53,080 bases of DNA from JAVBRU01 sp031547595 (GTDB taxonomy: Bacteria > Bacillota > Clostridia > Christensenellales > Aristaeellaceae), in assembly GCA_031547595.1 (NCBI GenBank), contig JAVBRU010000093.1, positions 1-53,080 on the forward strand, read 5' to 3'. Positions 39,509 through 49,600 of this stretch are shown here, piece after piece. The position numbers were made by a program, and so were the translations under genes. Under the pieces are notes generated by a model. It made no database searches and was not told the origin of the DNA. It worked only from the letters and a program-made list of their open reading frames with translations. Position 1 is the stretch's first letter. Each line of letters begins with the position of its first letter.

Positions 39509-40390
39509 TCAACCTTTTACGCTGCCCAGCACAATGCCTTTGACGAAGTGCTTTTGCACAAAGGGATACACCAGCATAATGGGCACCATGGCCACGATGA
39601 TCTGGGCGCATTTGCTGGTGCGCGTGGAGATTTTAGCCAGCAGATACGCGTCCTGAGAGGTGACCTTGGTGAAGTCAAAGCTGATAATGATCGAGCGCAG
39701 ATACGTGGCCAGGGGGTAATTCTCGGTGTAATTCATATACAGCATGCCGTCAAACCAGGAGTTCCAGTGCCCTACCATGGTGAACAGCAAAAGGGTGGCC
39801 AGCGTGGGCTTGCTAAGGGGCACAAACAGCTGCCACATCGTACGGAAATGCCCCGCGCCGTCGATGCTGAAGCTCTCCTCCAGCTCTTTGGGGAGGCTTC
39901 GGAAGGAGTTGAGCAGCAGCAGGATGTTGTATACCGGCACCGCGCCCGGCAGCACCAGCGACCAGACGGAGCCGAGCAGCCCGGCTTGCTTGACCGTCAG
40001 ATACACCGGCACCACGCCGCCGCTAAACAGCATCGTGAACACGAAAATCCATACATACCACGTGCGCGCGCCAAACTGCTGCCGTTCTTTGGACAGGGGA
40101 TAGGCCGTCAGCACCGCCAACAGCATATTGAGCGTGGTGCCAAGCACCAAGCGCTTGAGCGTGACCACAAAGGATGTGAAAAACTCGCCGCGTGTGAGGA
40201 TGAATTGATAGGCATCCAGGGAAAACTTGACCGGCCAGAAGGTGACATGCCCCGCCGCCACCTCCGCGCTGTCGCTAAAGGACATGGCCAACGTGTTGAG
40301 AATAGGCGCAAAGCACACCAGCGCCAGCACCACCAGCAGCATGCTGTTGACCGCCAGAAAAATCTTTCTGGAAGGGGAAGCATATTTCAT
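39509..40390 (-). CDS. Carbohydrate ABC transporter permease, LplC/YtcP type
   Basis: A MalG-like inner permease with six membrane helices in 293 residues. The EAA loop that contacts the ATPase reads EESFSIDGAGHFRTMWQLFV followed by PLSKPT. The C-terminus ends HFVKGIVLGSVKG, the usual tail of this subfamily. GAAAGGGG precedes the ATG. It pairs with the LplB-type permease 18 bases upstream. No ATPase gene is in the operon, so a shared MsmX-type ATPase encoded elsewhere is expected, as is usual for such systems. Confidence 0.95.
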   Translation of the reverse strand: MKYASPSRKIFLAVNSMLLVVLALVCFAPILNTLAMSFSDSAEVAAGHVTFWPVKFSLDAYQFILTRGEFFTSFVVTLKRLVLGTTLNMLLAVLTAYPLSKERQQFGARTWYVWIFVFTMLFSGGVVPVYLTVKQAGLLGSVWSLVLPGAVPVYNILLLLNSFRSLPKELEESFSIDGAGHFRTMWQLFVPLSKPTLATLLLFTMVGHWNSWFDGMLYMNYTENYPLATYLRSIIISFDFTKVTSQDAYLLAKISTRTSKCAQIIVAMVPIMLVYPFVQKHFVKGIVLGSVKG

Positions 40391-40408
40391 TGTGTTTTTC
40401 CCCTTTCT

Positions 40409-41344
40409 TCAGAAAATCCGATAATCGGCAAACTTGTATGCCAGCGTGTAGGAGAGGCCAATCAGCGCCATGGATACCACGGATTTGAACAGCCCCACCG
40501 CTGTGGCCACAGAGTATTGCGCCTGGTCAAACGCCAGGCGGTACACCAAAGTATCGAGGATTTCGCCGGTATCCATCACCAGGCTGTTGAGCAGTATGAA
40601 TACCTGGTCAAAGCCCGCGTTCAGGATATTGCCAAGCGCCAGGGTGGCCACCAATACGATGGTGGGCGTCATGCCGGGCAGCGTCACATGCAAGGTTTGC
40701 TGCCAGCGGTTGGCGCCGTCTATCCACGCGGCTTCGTACAGGGTGGGGTCGATCGCGGACAGCGCGGCGAGGTAAATGATTGTATTAAAGCCAAAGGACT
40801 TCCACGTTTCCGTGACGACCAGCATGAGGCGGAAGGTCTTGTTGCTGGTCAAAAAATTAACAGGCTCGGCACCCAGCAGGCGCAGCATCTGGTTGACCAC
40901 GCCATCATTGGCCAATACGTCTAAAATGATGCCGCCCATCACCACCCAGGACAGGAAGTGGGGCATATATATGACTGTTTGCACCGTGCGCTTGAGCGCC
41001 TTGGAACGCACTTCGTTCAGCATCAGCGCCACCACGATGGGCACAATCAGAGAAAATACGATCTTTAAGATAGCGATGTATAGCGTGTTCCACAAAACAG
41101 GGTAAAAGTTTGGCAGCCCCATGACGAACTTGAAATTGTCCCAGCCCACCCACTTGGCGGCGAACCAGCCCTTGAATACCGTGAACTTTTGAAAAGCGAT
41201 CACCGAGCCTACCATGGGGACATAGCAGAAATAAATCAGCAGCGCCAGGCCGGGGATCAAAAAAACATGCAGCGGCCATTCGCGCCGCAGGCGCCGCAGC
41301 GCTCTGGTCTTTCGCACCCGGGGAGGATGTGCCATTTGAGCCAT
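40409..41344 (-). CDS. Carbohydrate ABC transporter permease, LplB/YteP type
   Basis: A MalF-like permease of 311 residues with six membrane helices. The EAA loop reads YEAAWIDGANRWQQTLHVTL followed by PGMTPT. The N-terminal basic stretch (RVRKTRALRRLRREW) and FQKFTVFKG, VGWDNFKF segments are typical of the LplB/YteP group that imports large oligosaccharides. The ATG at 41344 has AAAGGAG 9-10 bases upstream. It follows the binding-protein gene across a terminator-like hairpin (41364-41406). Confidence 0.95.
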   Translation of the reverse strand: MAQMAHPPRVRKTRALRRLRREWPLHVFLIPGLALLIYFCYVPMVGSVIAFQKFTVFKGWFAAKWVGWDNFKFVMGLPNFYPVLWNTLYIAILKIVFSLIVPIVVALMLNEVRSKALKRTVQTVIYMPHFLSWVVMGGIILDVLANDGVVNQMLRLLGAEPVNFLTSNKTFRLMLVVTETWKSFGFNTIIYLAALSAIDPTLYEAAWIDGANRWQQTLHVTLPGMTPTIVLVATLALGNILNAGFDQVFILLNSLVMDTGEILDTLVYRLAFDQAQYSVATAVGLFKSVVSMALIGLSYTLAYKFADYRIF

Positions 41345-41363
41345 ATAGAACAGCTCCTTTCAG

Positions 41364-41406
41364 GGAAAAAATGTGCCGGCGGGCGGTTTTGGCCTGACCC
41401 GCCGGC
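41364..41406 (-). terminator. Intra-operon attenuator between binding protein and permeases
   Basis: On the minus strand a perfect 9-bp GC stem (41398-41406 with 41375-41383) is followed by ACATTTTTT. It lies after the solute-binding-protein gene and would let only some polymerases continue to the permeases, giving an excess of binding protein. Confidence 0.7.
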
Positions 41407-41419
41407 GCTTACCTCGTTT

Positions 41420-43021
41420 TTAGTGGAGAGAAACCCATTCGTTGACTTCTTTGGTGATCTGGTCGCCACCCATGCGGTACCATTCGCTGACGCACGTGTC
41501 AAATGCGTCCAAGGGCTCTTCGCCCATGATGATCTTGGTGAACACCTCGGTGAGGTAGTTGCTGAGGATGCCGCCCTTGCTGGCCATGGTTTCGGTGACG
41601 CCGCCAAATGCTGTGCGTACCAGGCGGTCCAGCGGATACTCATCCACCAGCACGTTGAAAGCCTTTACCTGATGATACTGCATGTAGTAGTCGGTGTTGC
41701 CGTTGTCCATGTATTCCACGCAGGGCTGGTATTTGTCGGTCTCGGTCACGCAGTCCTTCAAAAGATCGGGGTTGCGGGTGATGACGGCCTCCACCAATTG
41801 GCGAAGGGCATATTCGGTGAGGCTGTCGGGGGTGGAGGTGCCAACCACCGCCAGATGGTTCTGCTGAATGGTGGTGCCGTCTTGCCATACGGCGATGAAG
41901 TCTGGCTCGTCCCGGCGGTCGCCAAAGACGATCTCGGTCTGCATGTTCAGCATTTGGATGATGGCCTCGGGGTGCTTGCATTCGCTGCTGACCACATAGT
42001 ATGCGCCGGTGGAGAAGGCCACCGAAGCCTTGCTTTGGGTATCATCGCTGCTGGGCGCGGCGACAGGCGTCCACATCATATCGCGGTCTGCCGTCAGGCC
42101 CAGGCCATACTGGTAGATATTCCAGTTCTGGCCGTAAGAAATGCCATACTTGCCGCCGATGATCTCTTCGGATACCTTGCTGGCATCCTTGACGGCAAAT
42201 TCCTTGTCAATCAGCCCATCCTGATACGCCTGCGCCAGGCGCGCCAGGGCGTTTTTCATCTCGGGCAGTGTGCTGCCAAAGACCACGGTGCCATCCTCCT
42301 GTGTGACCCAGGTGTTGGGGTAGGCATGATAGCCGTTGAAAAAGCCTATCAGCGAGGTGATGCCGTCAAACAGGTAGTTGCTAAAAGCGATGCCGCCCGT
42401 GTCGTTCTTGCCGTTCATGTCCGGGTCGTTTTCCTTGAACGCCTTGGCAACGGCCAGCACTTCCTCAATGGTGGTGGGCACCGCAAGCCCCAGGTTGTCC
42501 AGCCAGTCCTGGCGCACCCAGAGCAAGCTCGGCTCGTAGAAGTTGGCCGTTACATAGGGCAGGGCATACAGCTTGCCGTCAAACGTGGCGGAGCCGATGG
42601 CCAGGCCGCCATCGCCATACATCAGGGATTTGGTGAGGTCGGATGCGTATTCGTCAAACACCTGCGTCAAATCGCACAGCATTTCGGCTTCGACGAGGGT
42701 TTGCAGCTGCGAGGCGGACACCTGGAACAGATCCGGGATGTCGTTCGAGGCGATCACGATGTTCACCTTGTTGCTGTAATCGGCGGACAGCACCGTCCAG
42801 GCATGCTTGATGTTGACGCCCAGCTCGTCGCGGTAGGCGCGGTACCAGATATTGTTTTGCAAGTCGTCCCCTTCGGGATACGTCCAGGTGGACATGATGC
42901 TGCGACCAACCGTGATGGTGACGGGGGGATCAAACTTGCTGCCTGCCGTTTCGGCGGCGGCGGTGCAGCCGATGCACAGCACCAGGCACAGTGCAACAGC
43001 AATGGATAACGTGCGTTTCAT
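41420..43021 (-). CDS. Extracellular oligosaccharide-binding protein (LplA/LipO type), 533 aa
   Basis: The substrate-capturing component of the LplBC-type importer. The signal peptide MKRTLSIAVALCLVLCIG precedes a Cys, then TAAAETAGSKF; the lipobox is imperfect (CIGC, with Cys where Leu/Val/Ile is normal), so lipid anchoring is probable, not certain. The mature part, over 500 residues, is the size of binding proteins for larger oligosaccharides. LYALPYVTANFYEPSLLWVR with QDWLDNLGL and MWTPVAAPSSDD lie where the type 1 family has hinge and ligand loops. The ATG at 43021 follows AAGGAGG by 7 bases and is chosen over a more distal start. It is the first gene of the operon behind a predicted YesN-controlled promoter. 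Confidence 0.93.
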   Translation of the reverse strand: MKRTLSIAVALCLVLCIGCTAAAETAGSKFDPPVTITVGRSIMSTWTYPEGDDLQNNIWYRAYRDELGVNIKHAWTVLSADYSNKVNIVIASNDIPDLFQVSASQLQTLVEAEMLCDLTQVFDEYASDLTKSLMYGDGGLAIGSATFDGKLYALPYVTANFYEPSLLWVRQDWLDNLGLAVPTTIEEVLAVAKAFKENDPDMNGKNDTGGIAFSNYLFDGITSLIGFFNGYHAYPNTWVTQEDGTVVFGSTLPEMKNALARLAQAYQDGLIDKEFAVKDASKVSEEIIGGKYGISYGQNWNIYQYGLGLTADRDMMWTPVAAPSSDDTQSKASVAFSTGAYYVVSSECKHPEAIIQMLNMQTEIVFGDRRDEPDFIAVWQDGTTIQQNHLAVVGTSTPDSLTEYALRQLVEAVITRNPDLLKDCVTETDKYQPCVEYMDNGNTDYYMQYHQVKAFNVLVDEYPLDRLVRTAFGGVTETMASKGGILSNYLTEVFTKIIMGEEPLDAFDTCVSEWYRMGGDQITKEVNEWVSLH

Positions 43022-43070
43022 GGCGATGCCTCCTTTTTGGTTGAGCGTAAACCCTGCTCTGCTATTTTTC

Positions 43071-43136
43071 ATTATAGCGGCCCACGCGGGGCGGCGCTAT
43101 GAACAGTTTTACACTATGATTTATCTTTTTTGTACT
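43071..43136 (-). promoter_or_regulatory. Predicted YesN operator and promoter for the importer operon
   Basis: On the minus strand AGTACAAAAA (43127-43136) and AGTGTAAAAC (43106-43115) are direct repeats starting 21 bp apart, followed 29 bases later by the -10 box TATAAT (43071-43076). No good -35 exists. The same arrangement occurs at 46552-46618. The repeats overlap the 3' end of the yesN-type gene. Confidence 0.6.
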
Positions 43137-44754
43137 TTTCACGGTACTCCTGCGGCGTCATATCGCACATTTTTTTGAAAAACCGGTGGAATGCCTGCTC
43201 CGAGCCAAAGCCGATGGCGCGCGCCACATCGCGGTTCACCATGGTTCCCTCCTCAATCAGGCGCTGGGCGCACTGGAGGCGGGCATCGGCAATATAGGTC
43301 ATCAGCCGCTCGCCCGTCATCTTTTGGTACAGGCGTGCCATGTAGTAGGGGTTCATGCCCACCAGATCGCCCAGGCGCGGCAGCGATAAATCCCCGCCCA
43401 GGTTTTGCGAAATCGTGCGCTGCAGCTGCGCCACCATATCGTCCCCTTCGATGTTGAGGCGCTCTGCCTTGATGTCAAACACCAACGCGCAAAGGCGGGC
43501 CAGATAATCAATGCTTTGCTTGCCCTCTGCTTCATACAGCGGGCGAAGGTCTATCATGCGCATCAGATCGGGCTTGAGCTGCAATTTATTGATCTGCCCG
43601 ATCAGGGCGGCGGTGACAAGCGCACCCACCTCTGCCCGAAGGTCGCTTTGAAGCGGCTCGTGGCAGCTGTCTATCACTTTGATCAGCGTGGCCAATAGCT
43701 GCAAAAACTCCGGTTTGTTACCGGTTTCGAGGTATACTGCCAGCTGCCGCGCCTGATCCAGCTGCTCTCGCACCTTGCCGTCATAGAGCGCCGGGTCTGC
43801 CGCCGGCTCCTGCCGCTGCAGGAGGATTGCGCCGCTCATCAGCACGGGCTGCATGTGGAACAAAAACTCCAGCCGTGCGCGCTGCGCGGCGATGCCCTGC
43901 CAGGGTGTAGATGCGGCGGATAAAGCAAAGCTCACCTCCGCGTCCATCAAGCGCTGGCAGCGCTTTCGCATATCCTCCGCCACTTCGCCCACATAGGTGC
44001 AAAGGCGGGCCCAATCACTGCGGGTAGGCGCATCGGCGCGGGGCTGCAACAGCCATATGATGGTGGTGGCGTCATACACCACGGAGGTCACCCGCAGCGT
44101 GCTTTCGAGGTACTCGCTAATCATGGCCTGGATGGGGTAGAGCGCCGCTTCGCTCTCCCATTCATCCGCTTGGGCGGGGAGGTCAGGCCGCCCGAGCAGC
44201 AAATACACAGGCTGCTGCGCGGATAGCGGCAAGGACACTTCTTGAAACGCTTTTTCCAGCGCATCCGGCACCGCGCGGGAAGAGCGCAGCATCGATTGCA
44301 ACAAATGACTCTGAAGCTGCGGCAGCGCCTGGCTCCACTGCGCCTGCGCACGGTGCAGCAGCACCTCCTGCTCCATATCCGCGTGCAACTGCGCCATGGT
44401 CTTTTGCACGGATTGCAAAATGGCCTGCTTGCCCTCGCTTTTCAGCAGATAATCGCACCCGCCGCTGCGCAGCGCCTGCTGGGCATAGTCAAACTCTACA
44501 AAGCCGGACAGAAAGATGGTCTTGCAGCGCGGCCAGCGCAGCACCACCTGCTGCTGCAGCTCCAGCCCGCTCATGCCCGGCATGTTGATGTCCGTGACCA
44601 GTATGTCGATTTTCATGCGCTCCATCAGTTTCAGCGCTTCGGATGCGCTGAAAGCGCCATAGCATTCCAGCTCCATATCCGTTTGATTTTCAAAATAGAA
44701 CAGCACGCTTTCTACCACAATGTGCTCGTTATCAACCACCAGCAGCCGCACCAT
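43114..44754 (-). CDS. YesN-like response regulator (receiver plus AraC-type HTH), 546 aa
   Basis: The N-terminal receiver (about 1-120) has VVDNEH, the phospho-acceptor Asp in ILVTDINMPG and the Lys in YLLKSEGK. A long middle region of about 300 residues has no clear motif. The C-terminal AraC/XylS HTH pair (about 440-545) shows LPRLGDLVGMNPYYMARLYQ and DVARAIGFGSEQAFHRFFKK, ending MTPQEYREKY. It regulates the flanking transport and hydrolase genes. The ATG at 44754 fits AAGGAG better than that at 44760; either way it overlaps the end of the kinase gene. Target sites are proposed at 43106-43136 and 46552-46582. Confidence 0.94.
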   Translation of the reverse strand: MVRLLVVDNEHIVVESVLFYFENQTDMELECYGAFSASEALKLMERMKIDILVTDINMPGMSGLELQQQVVLRWPRCKTIFLSGFVEFDYAQQALRSGGCDYLLKSEGKQAILQSVQKTMAQLHADMEQEVLLHRAQAQWSQALPQLQSHLLQSMLRSSRAVPDALEKAFQEVSLPLSAQQPVYLLLGRPDLPAQADEWESEAALYPIQAMISEYLESTLRVTSVVYDATTIIWLLQPRADAPTRSDWARLCTYVGEVAEDMRKRCQRLMDAEVSFALSAASTPWQGIAAQRARLEFLFHMQPVLMSGAILLQRQEPAADPALYDGKVREQLDQARQLAVYLETGNKPEFLQLLATLIKVIDSCHEPLQSDLRAEVGALVTAALIGQINKLQLKPDLMRMIDLRPLYEAEGKQSIDYLARLCALVFDIKAERLNIEGDDMVAQLQRTISQNLGGDLSLPRLGDLVGMNPYYMARLYQKMTGERLMTYIADARLQCAQRLIEEGTMVNRDVARAIGFGSEQAFHRFFKKMCDMTPQEYREKYKKDKS

Positions 44755-46483
44755 GGTCATCCTCTCCTTCCTTGCGCAGCGTCATGCGGATGTGGGTGCC
44801 CCGGGGCGAGAGCGCTTCCACCGTCAGGCCGCAGGGCGCACCATAATACATCCGAAGCCGCCGGTGGATGTTGATCAGTCCCGTCGTCTCCAGCGGCGCA
44901 TCCAGCGGCAGCAACAGCTTTTGTCGCAACTCGTGAAGCGATGTTTCATCCATGCTCTGCCCGTCGTTTTGGATATCGATATACACAAATACATCGTCCT
45001 GCGCAAAAGATACCGACAGGTTTCCTGCCTCTTCCACGTTTTCCACGCCGTGTACGTAGGCGTTTTCGATCAGAGGCTGCAAAATCAGCCGCGGTACCAG
45101 CAGGGTGTTTATGCTGTCCGGGATATCGTCAAAGCGCACCGTCACCTGCGAAAAGCGCACCTTTTGAATTTCGCAGTAGGCGCGCGCATGGGCAGTCTCC
45201 CGCGCCAGGGTCACATACTCGCTGCCGCTGCGGGTGATAAAGTGGAAATACCGGCCGAGGTTCTCCAGCATCTGAGAGGCAGCCTCATGCTGCCCCATGT
45301 CCACCATGCCCTGCACCGCAAAGAAGCTGTTATAGAAGAAATGCGGGTTGATCTGCGATTGCAGTTGCTTCAGCTGCGCCTGCTGGGAGAGTATCTTTTG
45401 CTCGTACACCTGGTTGATCAAATCCGTGATGGTGTCCATCATGTGGTTGAAGCGGCTGTACAAGTATTGGAACTCGTCCCGCCGCTCGGTGGTCAGCCGC
45501 ACGTCAAAGCGCCCTTCCTCCACACCCTCAAATGCCGTCACCATGCGGCGGATGGGCAGGTGCACCGAGTGATATTCCAGCACCGCCGCGCCCGCGATGA
45601 GAAGCGCCGCCACGATAACCAGCACATACGTCCAGCGTTCAAATGCCCGAAGCTGCAGCAGCACCACGCGCTGGGGGATGTAGCTGGTGAGGTATGCGCC
45701 CATTTGCGGCGAATACTGATAGGCAAGCAGGTACTCCTCGCCCTTCCAGCGCGCGGTGATGGTTGCGCCCTCTGCAGGCGGTTCCTGCGGCAGCAGCGCG
45801 CGCAGCGCGGCAATATCCGCTGCGTTTTCTTCGCCGGAGCACAGCGCCCACAGGCTGCTCAGCAGCGCGGTGCCGCCACCCTCCATGGTTTCGATGGTGC
45901 TAAGCATATCGCGGATGGCCTGCTGGTCAATCTCCACTGCCAATAACAAGGAAGGATAAACTTTCAGCGATCCGCCGTTTGGATAGGCGGAGCATACCAG
46001 CAGCTTGCCGTCCTGCCAGGTGATGTAGCCCTCGTGGTTGGCTGCGTCCTTCAGCCCCTCAATTTCGTCCGGCGCAATTTCATAATCGCAGTTGATGGCG
46101 TTCACGCTGCGGCCAAGCGCCGGGATATATACCTGGATGTTGGCCATATATGGGCTCATGCCCCGCAGCAGGTTCAGCTTTTTGCGCATGTCGTTGATCA
46201 GTTCGCTGCGCTTGTAATCGCTCAGTACATCCGAAAAAACGGCAATTTTAACAAAGTCTTCGTCGTTGACGCAGGCATAGGTGCTGTTTTGCAGCCGCTC
46301 GATCTCAGAGGACAGCGCGGTCTCATAAAAATACGTCTTGGATTGCAGGGATTCGGTCATGCTTTGCAAAATCATCCTTTGTTCGTCCTGGCTGCTGAGC
46401 ACGCTGAGCACGCAAATGGGCCCGATGGTGACCAGCAGGATGAGCATCAGTTTTTGATACAGGTGCACTTTACGGCGCTTCAT
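44732..46483 (-). CDS. YesM-like sensor histidine kinase, 583 aa
   Basis: The kinase has a membrane helix at about 13-33, an extracellular sensor domain (about 35-280, dCache-like in size), a second helix at about 285-306, HAMP (about 307-360), then the His_kinase domain with the phospho-acceptor His in LQSQINPHFFYNSFF (about residue 384). An ATPase domain with LILQPLIENAYVHGVENVEE and GLINIHRRLRMYYG follows. The usual G2 loop is short. It lies upstream of and overlaps the yesN-type gene. Its own promoter is at 46518-46546. The extracellular domain would detect the glycan or a binding protein loaded with it. Confidence 0.94.
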   Translation of the reverse strand: MKRRKVHLYQKLMLILLVTIGPICVLSVLSSQDEQRMILQSMTESLQSKTYFYETALSSEIERLQNSTYACVNDEDFVKIAVFSDVLSDYKRSELINDMRKKLNLLRGMSPYMANIQVYIPALGRSVNAINCDYEIAPDEIEGLKDAANHEGYITWQDGKLLVCSAYPNGGSLKVYPSLLLAVEIDQQAIRDMLSTIETMEGGGTALLSSLWALCSGEENAADIAALRALLPQEPPAEGATITARWKGEEYLLAYQYSPQMGAYLTSYIPQRVVLLQLRAFERWTYVLVIVAALLIAGAAVLEYHSVHLPIRRMVTAFEGVEEGRFDVRLTTERRDEFQYLYSRFNHMMDTITDLINQVYEQKILSQQAQLKQLQSQINPHFFYNSFFAVQGMVDMGQHEAASQMLENLGRYFHFITRSGSEYVTLARETAHARAYCEIQKVRFSQVTVRFDDIPDSINTLLVPRLILQPLIENAYVHGVENVEEAGNLSVSFAQDDVFVYIDIQNDGQSMDETSLHELRQKLLLPLDAPLETTGLINIHRRLRMYYGAPCGLTVEALSPRGTHIRMTLRKEGEDDHGAAAGG

Positions 46484-46517
46484 GGTATCCCTGCCTTCCT
46501 ATTTAACCGCTGTGTAT

Positions 46518-46546
46518 ACTATAACCCGCAATTTGCCGCTGCGCAA
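46518..46546 (-). promoter_or_regulatory. Promoter for the yesMN-type genes
   Basis: TTGCGC (46541-46546) and TATAGT (46518-46523) on the minus strand, 17-base spacer. The YesN-type repeats at 46552-46582 lie just upstream, so autoregulation is possible. Confidence 0.65.
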
Positions 46547-46551
46547 CCGAA

Positions 46552-46582
46552 AGTGTAAAACGGATAATGCATTCTACAAAAG
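46552..46582 (+). promoter_or_regulatory. Predicted YesN operator for the exported glycosidase operon
   Basis: AGTGTAAAAC (46552-46561) and TCTACAAAAG (46573-46582) start 21 bp apart, as at the importer promoter. The proximal copy ends 30 bases before the -10 box, against 29 there. Confidence 0.55.
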
Positions 46583-46588
46583 TGTTCG

Positions 46589-46618
46589 TTGCGTGTGTCC
46601 ATGCGGCACGTCTATAAT
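46589..46618 (+). promoter_or_regulatory. Promoter for the exported glycosidase operon
   Basis: TATAAT (46613-46618) with a weak -35 TTGCGT (46589-46594), 18-base spacer. Confidence 0.6.
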
Positions 46619-46654
46619 CGAAAATGAGGAACAATATCAAAGGGGGGATCATAT

Positions 46655-49600
46655 TTGACAAATACGACATCACAAAGGGGCATCGCGCTGTGTGTGGCGC
46701 TGCTCATTTGCCTGGCATTGCCCTTGAGCAGCGCCATGGGGAGCGACCTGGGGCTGAACGCCGCCAGCGGGCGTATTGGCACGCTGCCGGGCATGACCTA
46801 CATGGAGCGCAACGGCACCCTGGCCTTTGGCTATGGCAAGATTTATATCGACCCGGCCGGGGCAACAGTGCCTGTGCTGCTAAACGGCGAAGGCCGGTCC
46901 TTGGGCGGCGGGCAGCTGACCCGCGATTTTGCAGAAGCCGCTGTGCTGAAGCAGGGCTTTTCGGACGGCGGGGAGCTTCGCACCACCCTTACACCCGAGG
47001 CAGATGGCAGCATGACTTTGCGCCAGAGCGCCACTGTGCCCTCCGGCGGCATATCGGGGGCCAGCTTCACCCTCACCGTGCCCATCGATTACGACATCAT
47101 CATCCCCGCATGGAACGGCATCCGCCTCACTAAGGACAACCCAGCGCCCTACTTTGCCAAGCTGGTGTATCCCAATGTGTGGTCGGCACAGATGCTACTC
47201 ATACAAACGGAAACCGGCGGCCTGCTCATCCATGCGGATGACAATGGCAGCCAGTTCAAATCCCTCAACATCACCAGTGACGATAACTACTTTTACCTCA
47301 CGCTGGAATGCATCCCCCAGGCGCCCTTTACCGATTACACCGCCTTTGACGCCGTGCCCTGGCGCATGATCCCCTATGCGGGCGATTGGCTGCAAGGCGC
47401 GTTGCGCTATAAGGCTTACGCCAGCGAGACCTTTGGCCTGAACGAAATCCAAAGCGCCAAGCCTGAATGGTCGCAGGATATTCAGCTGGTATGCCTGATG
47501 GATATGGTGGATCGCCAGCTGATTGACGAACTTGCCAAGCTGTGCGACCCCACCAAGACCATGCTGCAGCTGGTCAACTGGCGGCAGTCCAACTACGACA
47601 CCGACTATCCCAACTATGCCGTGCGCTCCGGCCTGAAAGAAGGCATCGCGTATGCGCATACCCTGGGCTTCAAGGTGAGCGTGCATGCCAACATGATCGG
47701 CGCACACCTGGATAACGCCGATTACTTGAACAACAACCTAGAAGATGCCACCGCGCTGGACAGCCGCACGCTGGAGCCCGTCATTGAGCGGTACAGCGCC
47801 TACGGCACCGATTACGCCTTTGCGCAGATCAACCAGGCCAGCACCGTCTGGCAGGATGTGCTGATTGCGCAGCTTACCCGCGTGGTGGAAGAAACCGGCG
47901 TTGACATCATCCACCTTGACCAATCCCTGCTTTGCTTCAACGACGGCCGCGGCCTGGTGAATGGCATGACCTCCATGCAGGGCAATGTGGAACTACAGCG
48001 CCGTCTGGCCGAAGCCTTGCCGAATGTGGTGCTTAGCGGCGAGGGCATCAACGAGTTCAACATGCGCTATACCAGCCTGCTGCAGCAGCATGTGTATGGG
48101 CTGGATAACGCGTCGAAGACCTGGAGCGAGGGCTGGTTTGACCAGATTTGCCCCATCACCTCCGTGCTGTTTGGCGATTATGTGACCTTCTATCATTACC
48201 CCGCATTACCCACCACCAACGAAGCCAGCGAGAGCTATTACCAGGCCTGGTACCGCGCGGGCAACCAGCGCGCAAACGAAATCCCCTGCCTGTACCGCAT
48301 GTCCCTGGACGAGCTGAAAGCGCCCACCGAAACCATGGCCATGGTGCTGGAAGAAGCGCGCTTTCGCCAGGAAAACATGCCGGTGATCGACCTGAACCCC
48401 TGGGGCGAGGATGTGCTGTTGTCCCTCAAACTGCAGGACGGCACCATTGCGCAGTGGAAAAAAGATGATTATGGCTCTTATTTCCTGCCCGATGCCAGCA
48501 AGCCCGATGAGGTGACGGCGCGCTTTGTATCCGGCGTAGAGAAAGCGCCTGTACAGGGCAGTATCAAAGGCTGGCGGATGTATGACGAAGAGCAGCTTTT
48601 GGGGCTTCGAAGCGACGAAAGCTACCTCGTGTCCAGCGAGCCCCGCGATCTTCTGGCCTCCCACATCAGCAAGGTGGACAAAAACCTCACCACCCGCGTG
48701 TTTGAGGAAACAGACGCCTATGCCATCGTGGGCCTTGCCGAGATTGAATCCAGCAACGAGCGGGTGATCAGCCTGCTCAAATACGGTGGTGAGATGCGTG
48801 CGGGCGAACTGCTTGTGGATGGCACCGTCAACAGCACCGTCACCTTCAATTCCCTCAATAACTTTGGTTTCAAGCTGCCCTCCCAGGCGGAAATCCGCCA
48901 CTATAACGACCGTATCTTCATGCATCCCTCCTGGATCAACGAGCGCGATGTGATCGGCTGCGCCTGGCTGGAGGCCGATGTGACGCTGGATGTGTATGGA
49001 AAAACGGTATTCACCGCGTCGCCGCAGATGGCCTCCGCCGTCAATGCCGCGCTGGGTGATGGCGTGGATTACAAGTTCTATTTCTGGGAAAAGGATGATC
49101 CCACGCGTGCCAATATGGTCAGCTATGAGGTCTATGTGCCCAGCGAAATCGGCACGCCGATCACCCTGGACTTGACGGCCTTTGAGGGCAAGACCATCAC
49201 GCTGCGCATCGAGTGCTATCCCCACGATTACCCCGCCAACGATTCCTCCGTGCTCGTCGCGCCCTGCATTGTGCAGACCCGCGGCAACGAGGAAAAGATG
49301 GTCACCTACGAAGTGACACTTAGCAAGCCGCCTATCACCGCCCTGTCCCTCAGCGGCAAAGCGCAATTGAATCAGCTGAGCGATACCGTATACGAAGTGA
49401 CCAGCGGCATCAGTGACACCGTGTTCTTCATCTACGAGAACGCGCCCATCAAGGGCTATGCCGATCTGACGGTGCTGCCCCGCGTGGATTTGTGGAAGAT
49501 GGACGACGGGCAGACCAAGGCCGTGCAGGGCGGGCGCGAACCCAGCCAGGCGGTGCTGGAGATTGGCAAGGAGCTTCGCAACGGCATCCTGTCCATCCCG

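Noticed and set aside
41189..43009. 606-codon plus-strand frame opposite the binding-protein gene
   Set aside because: Antisense of a clear solute-binding protein in a tight operon; Gly/His/Val-rich shadow with no start signal.
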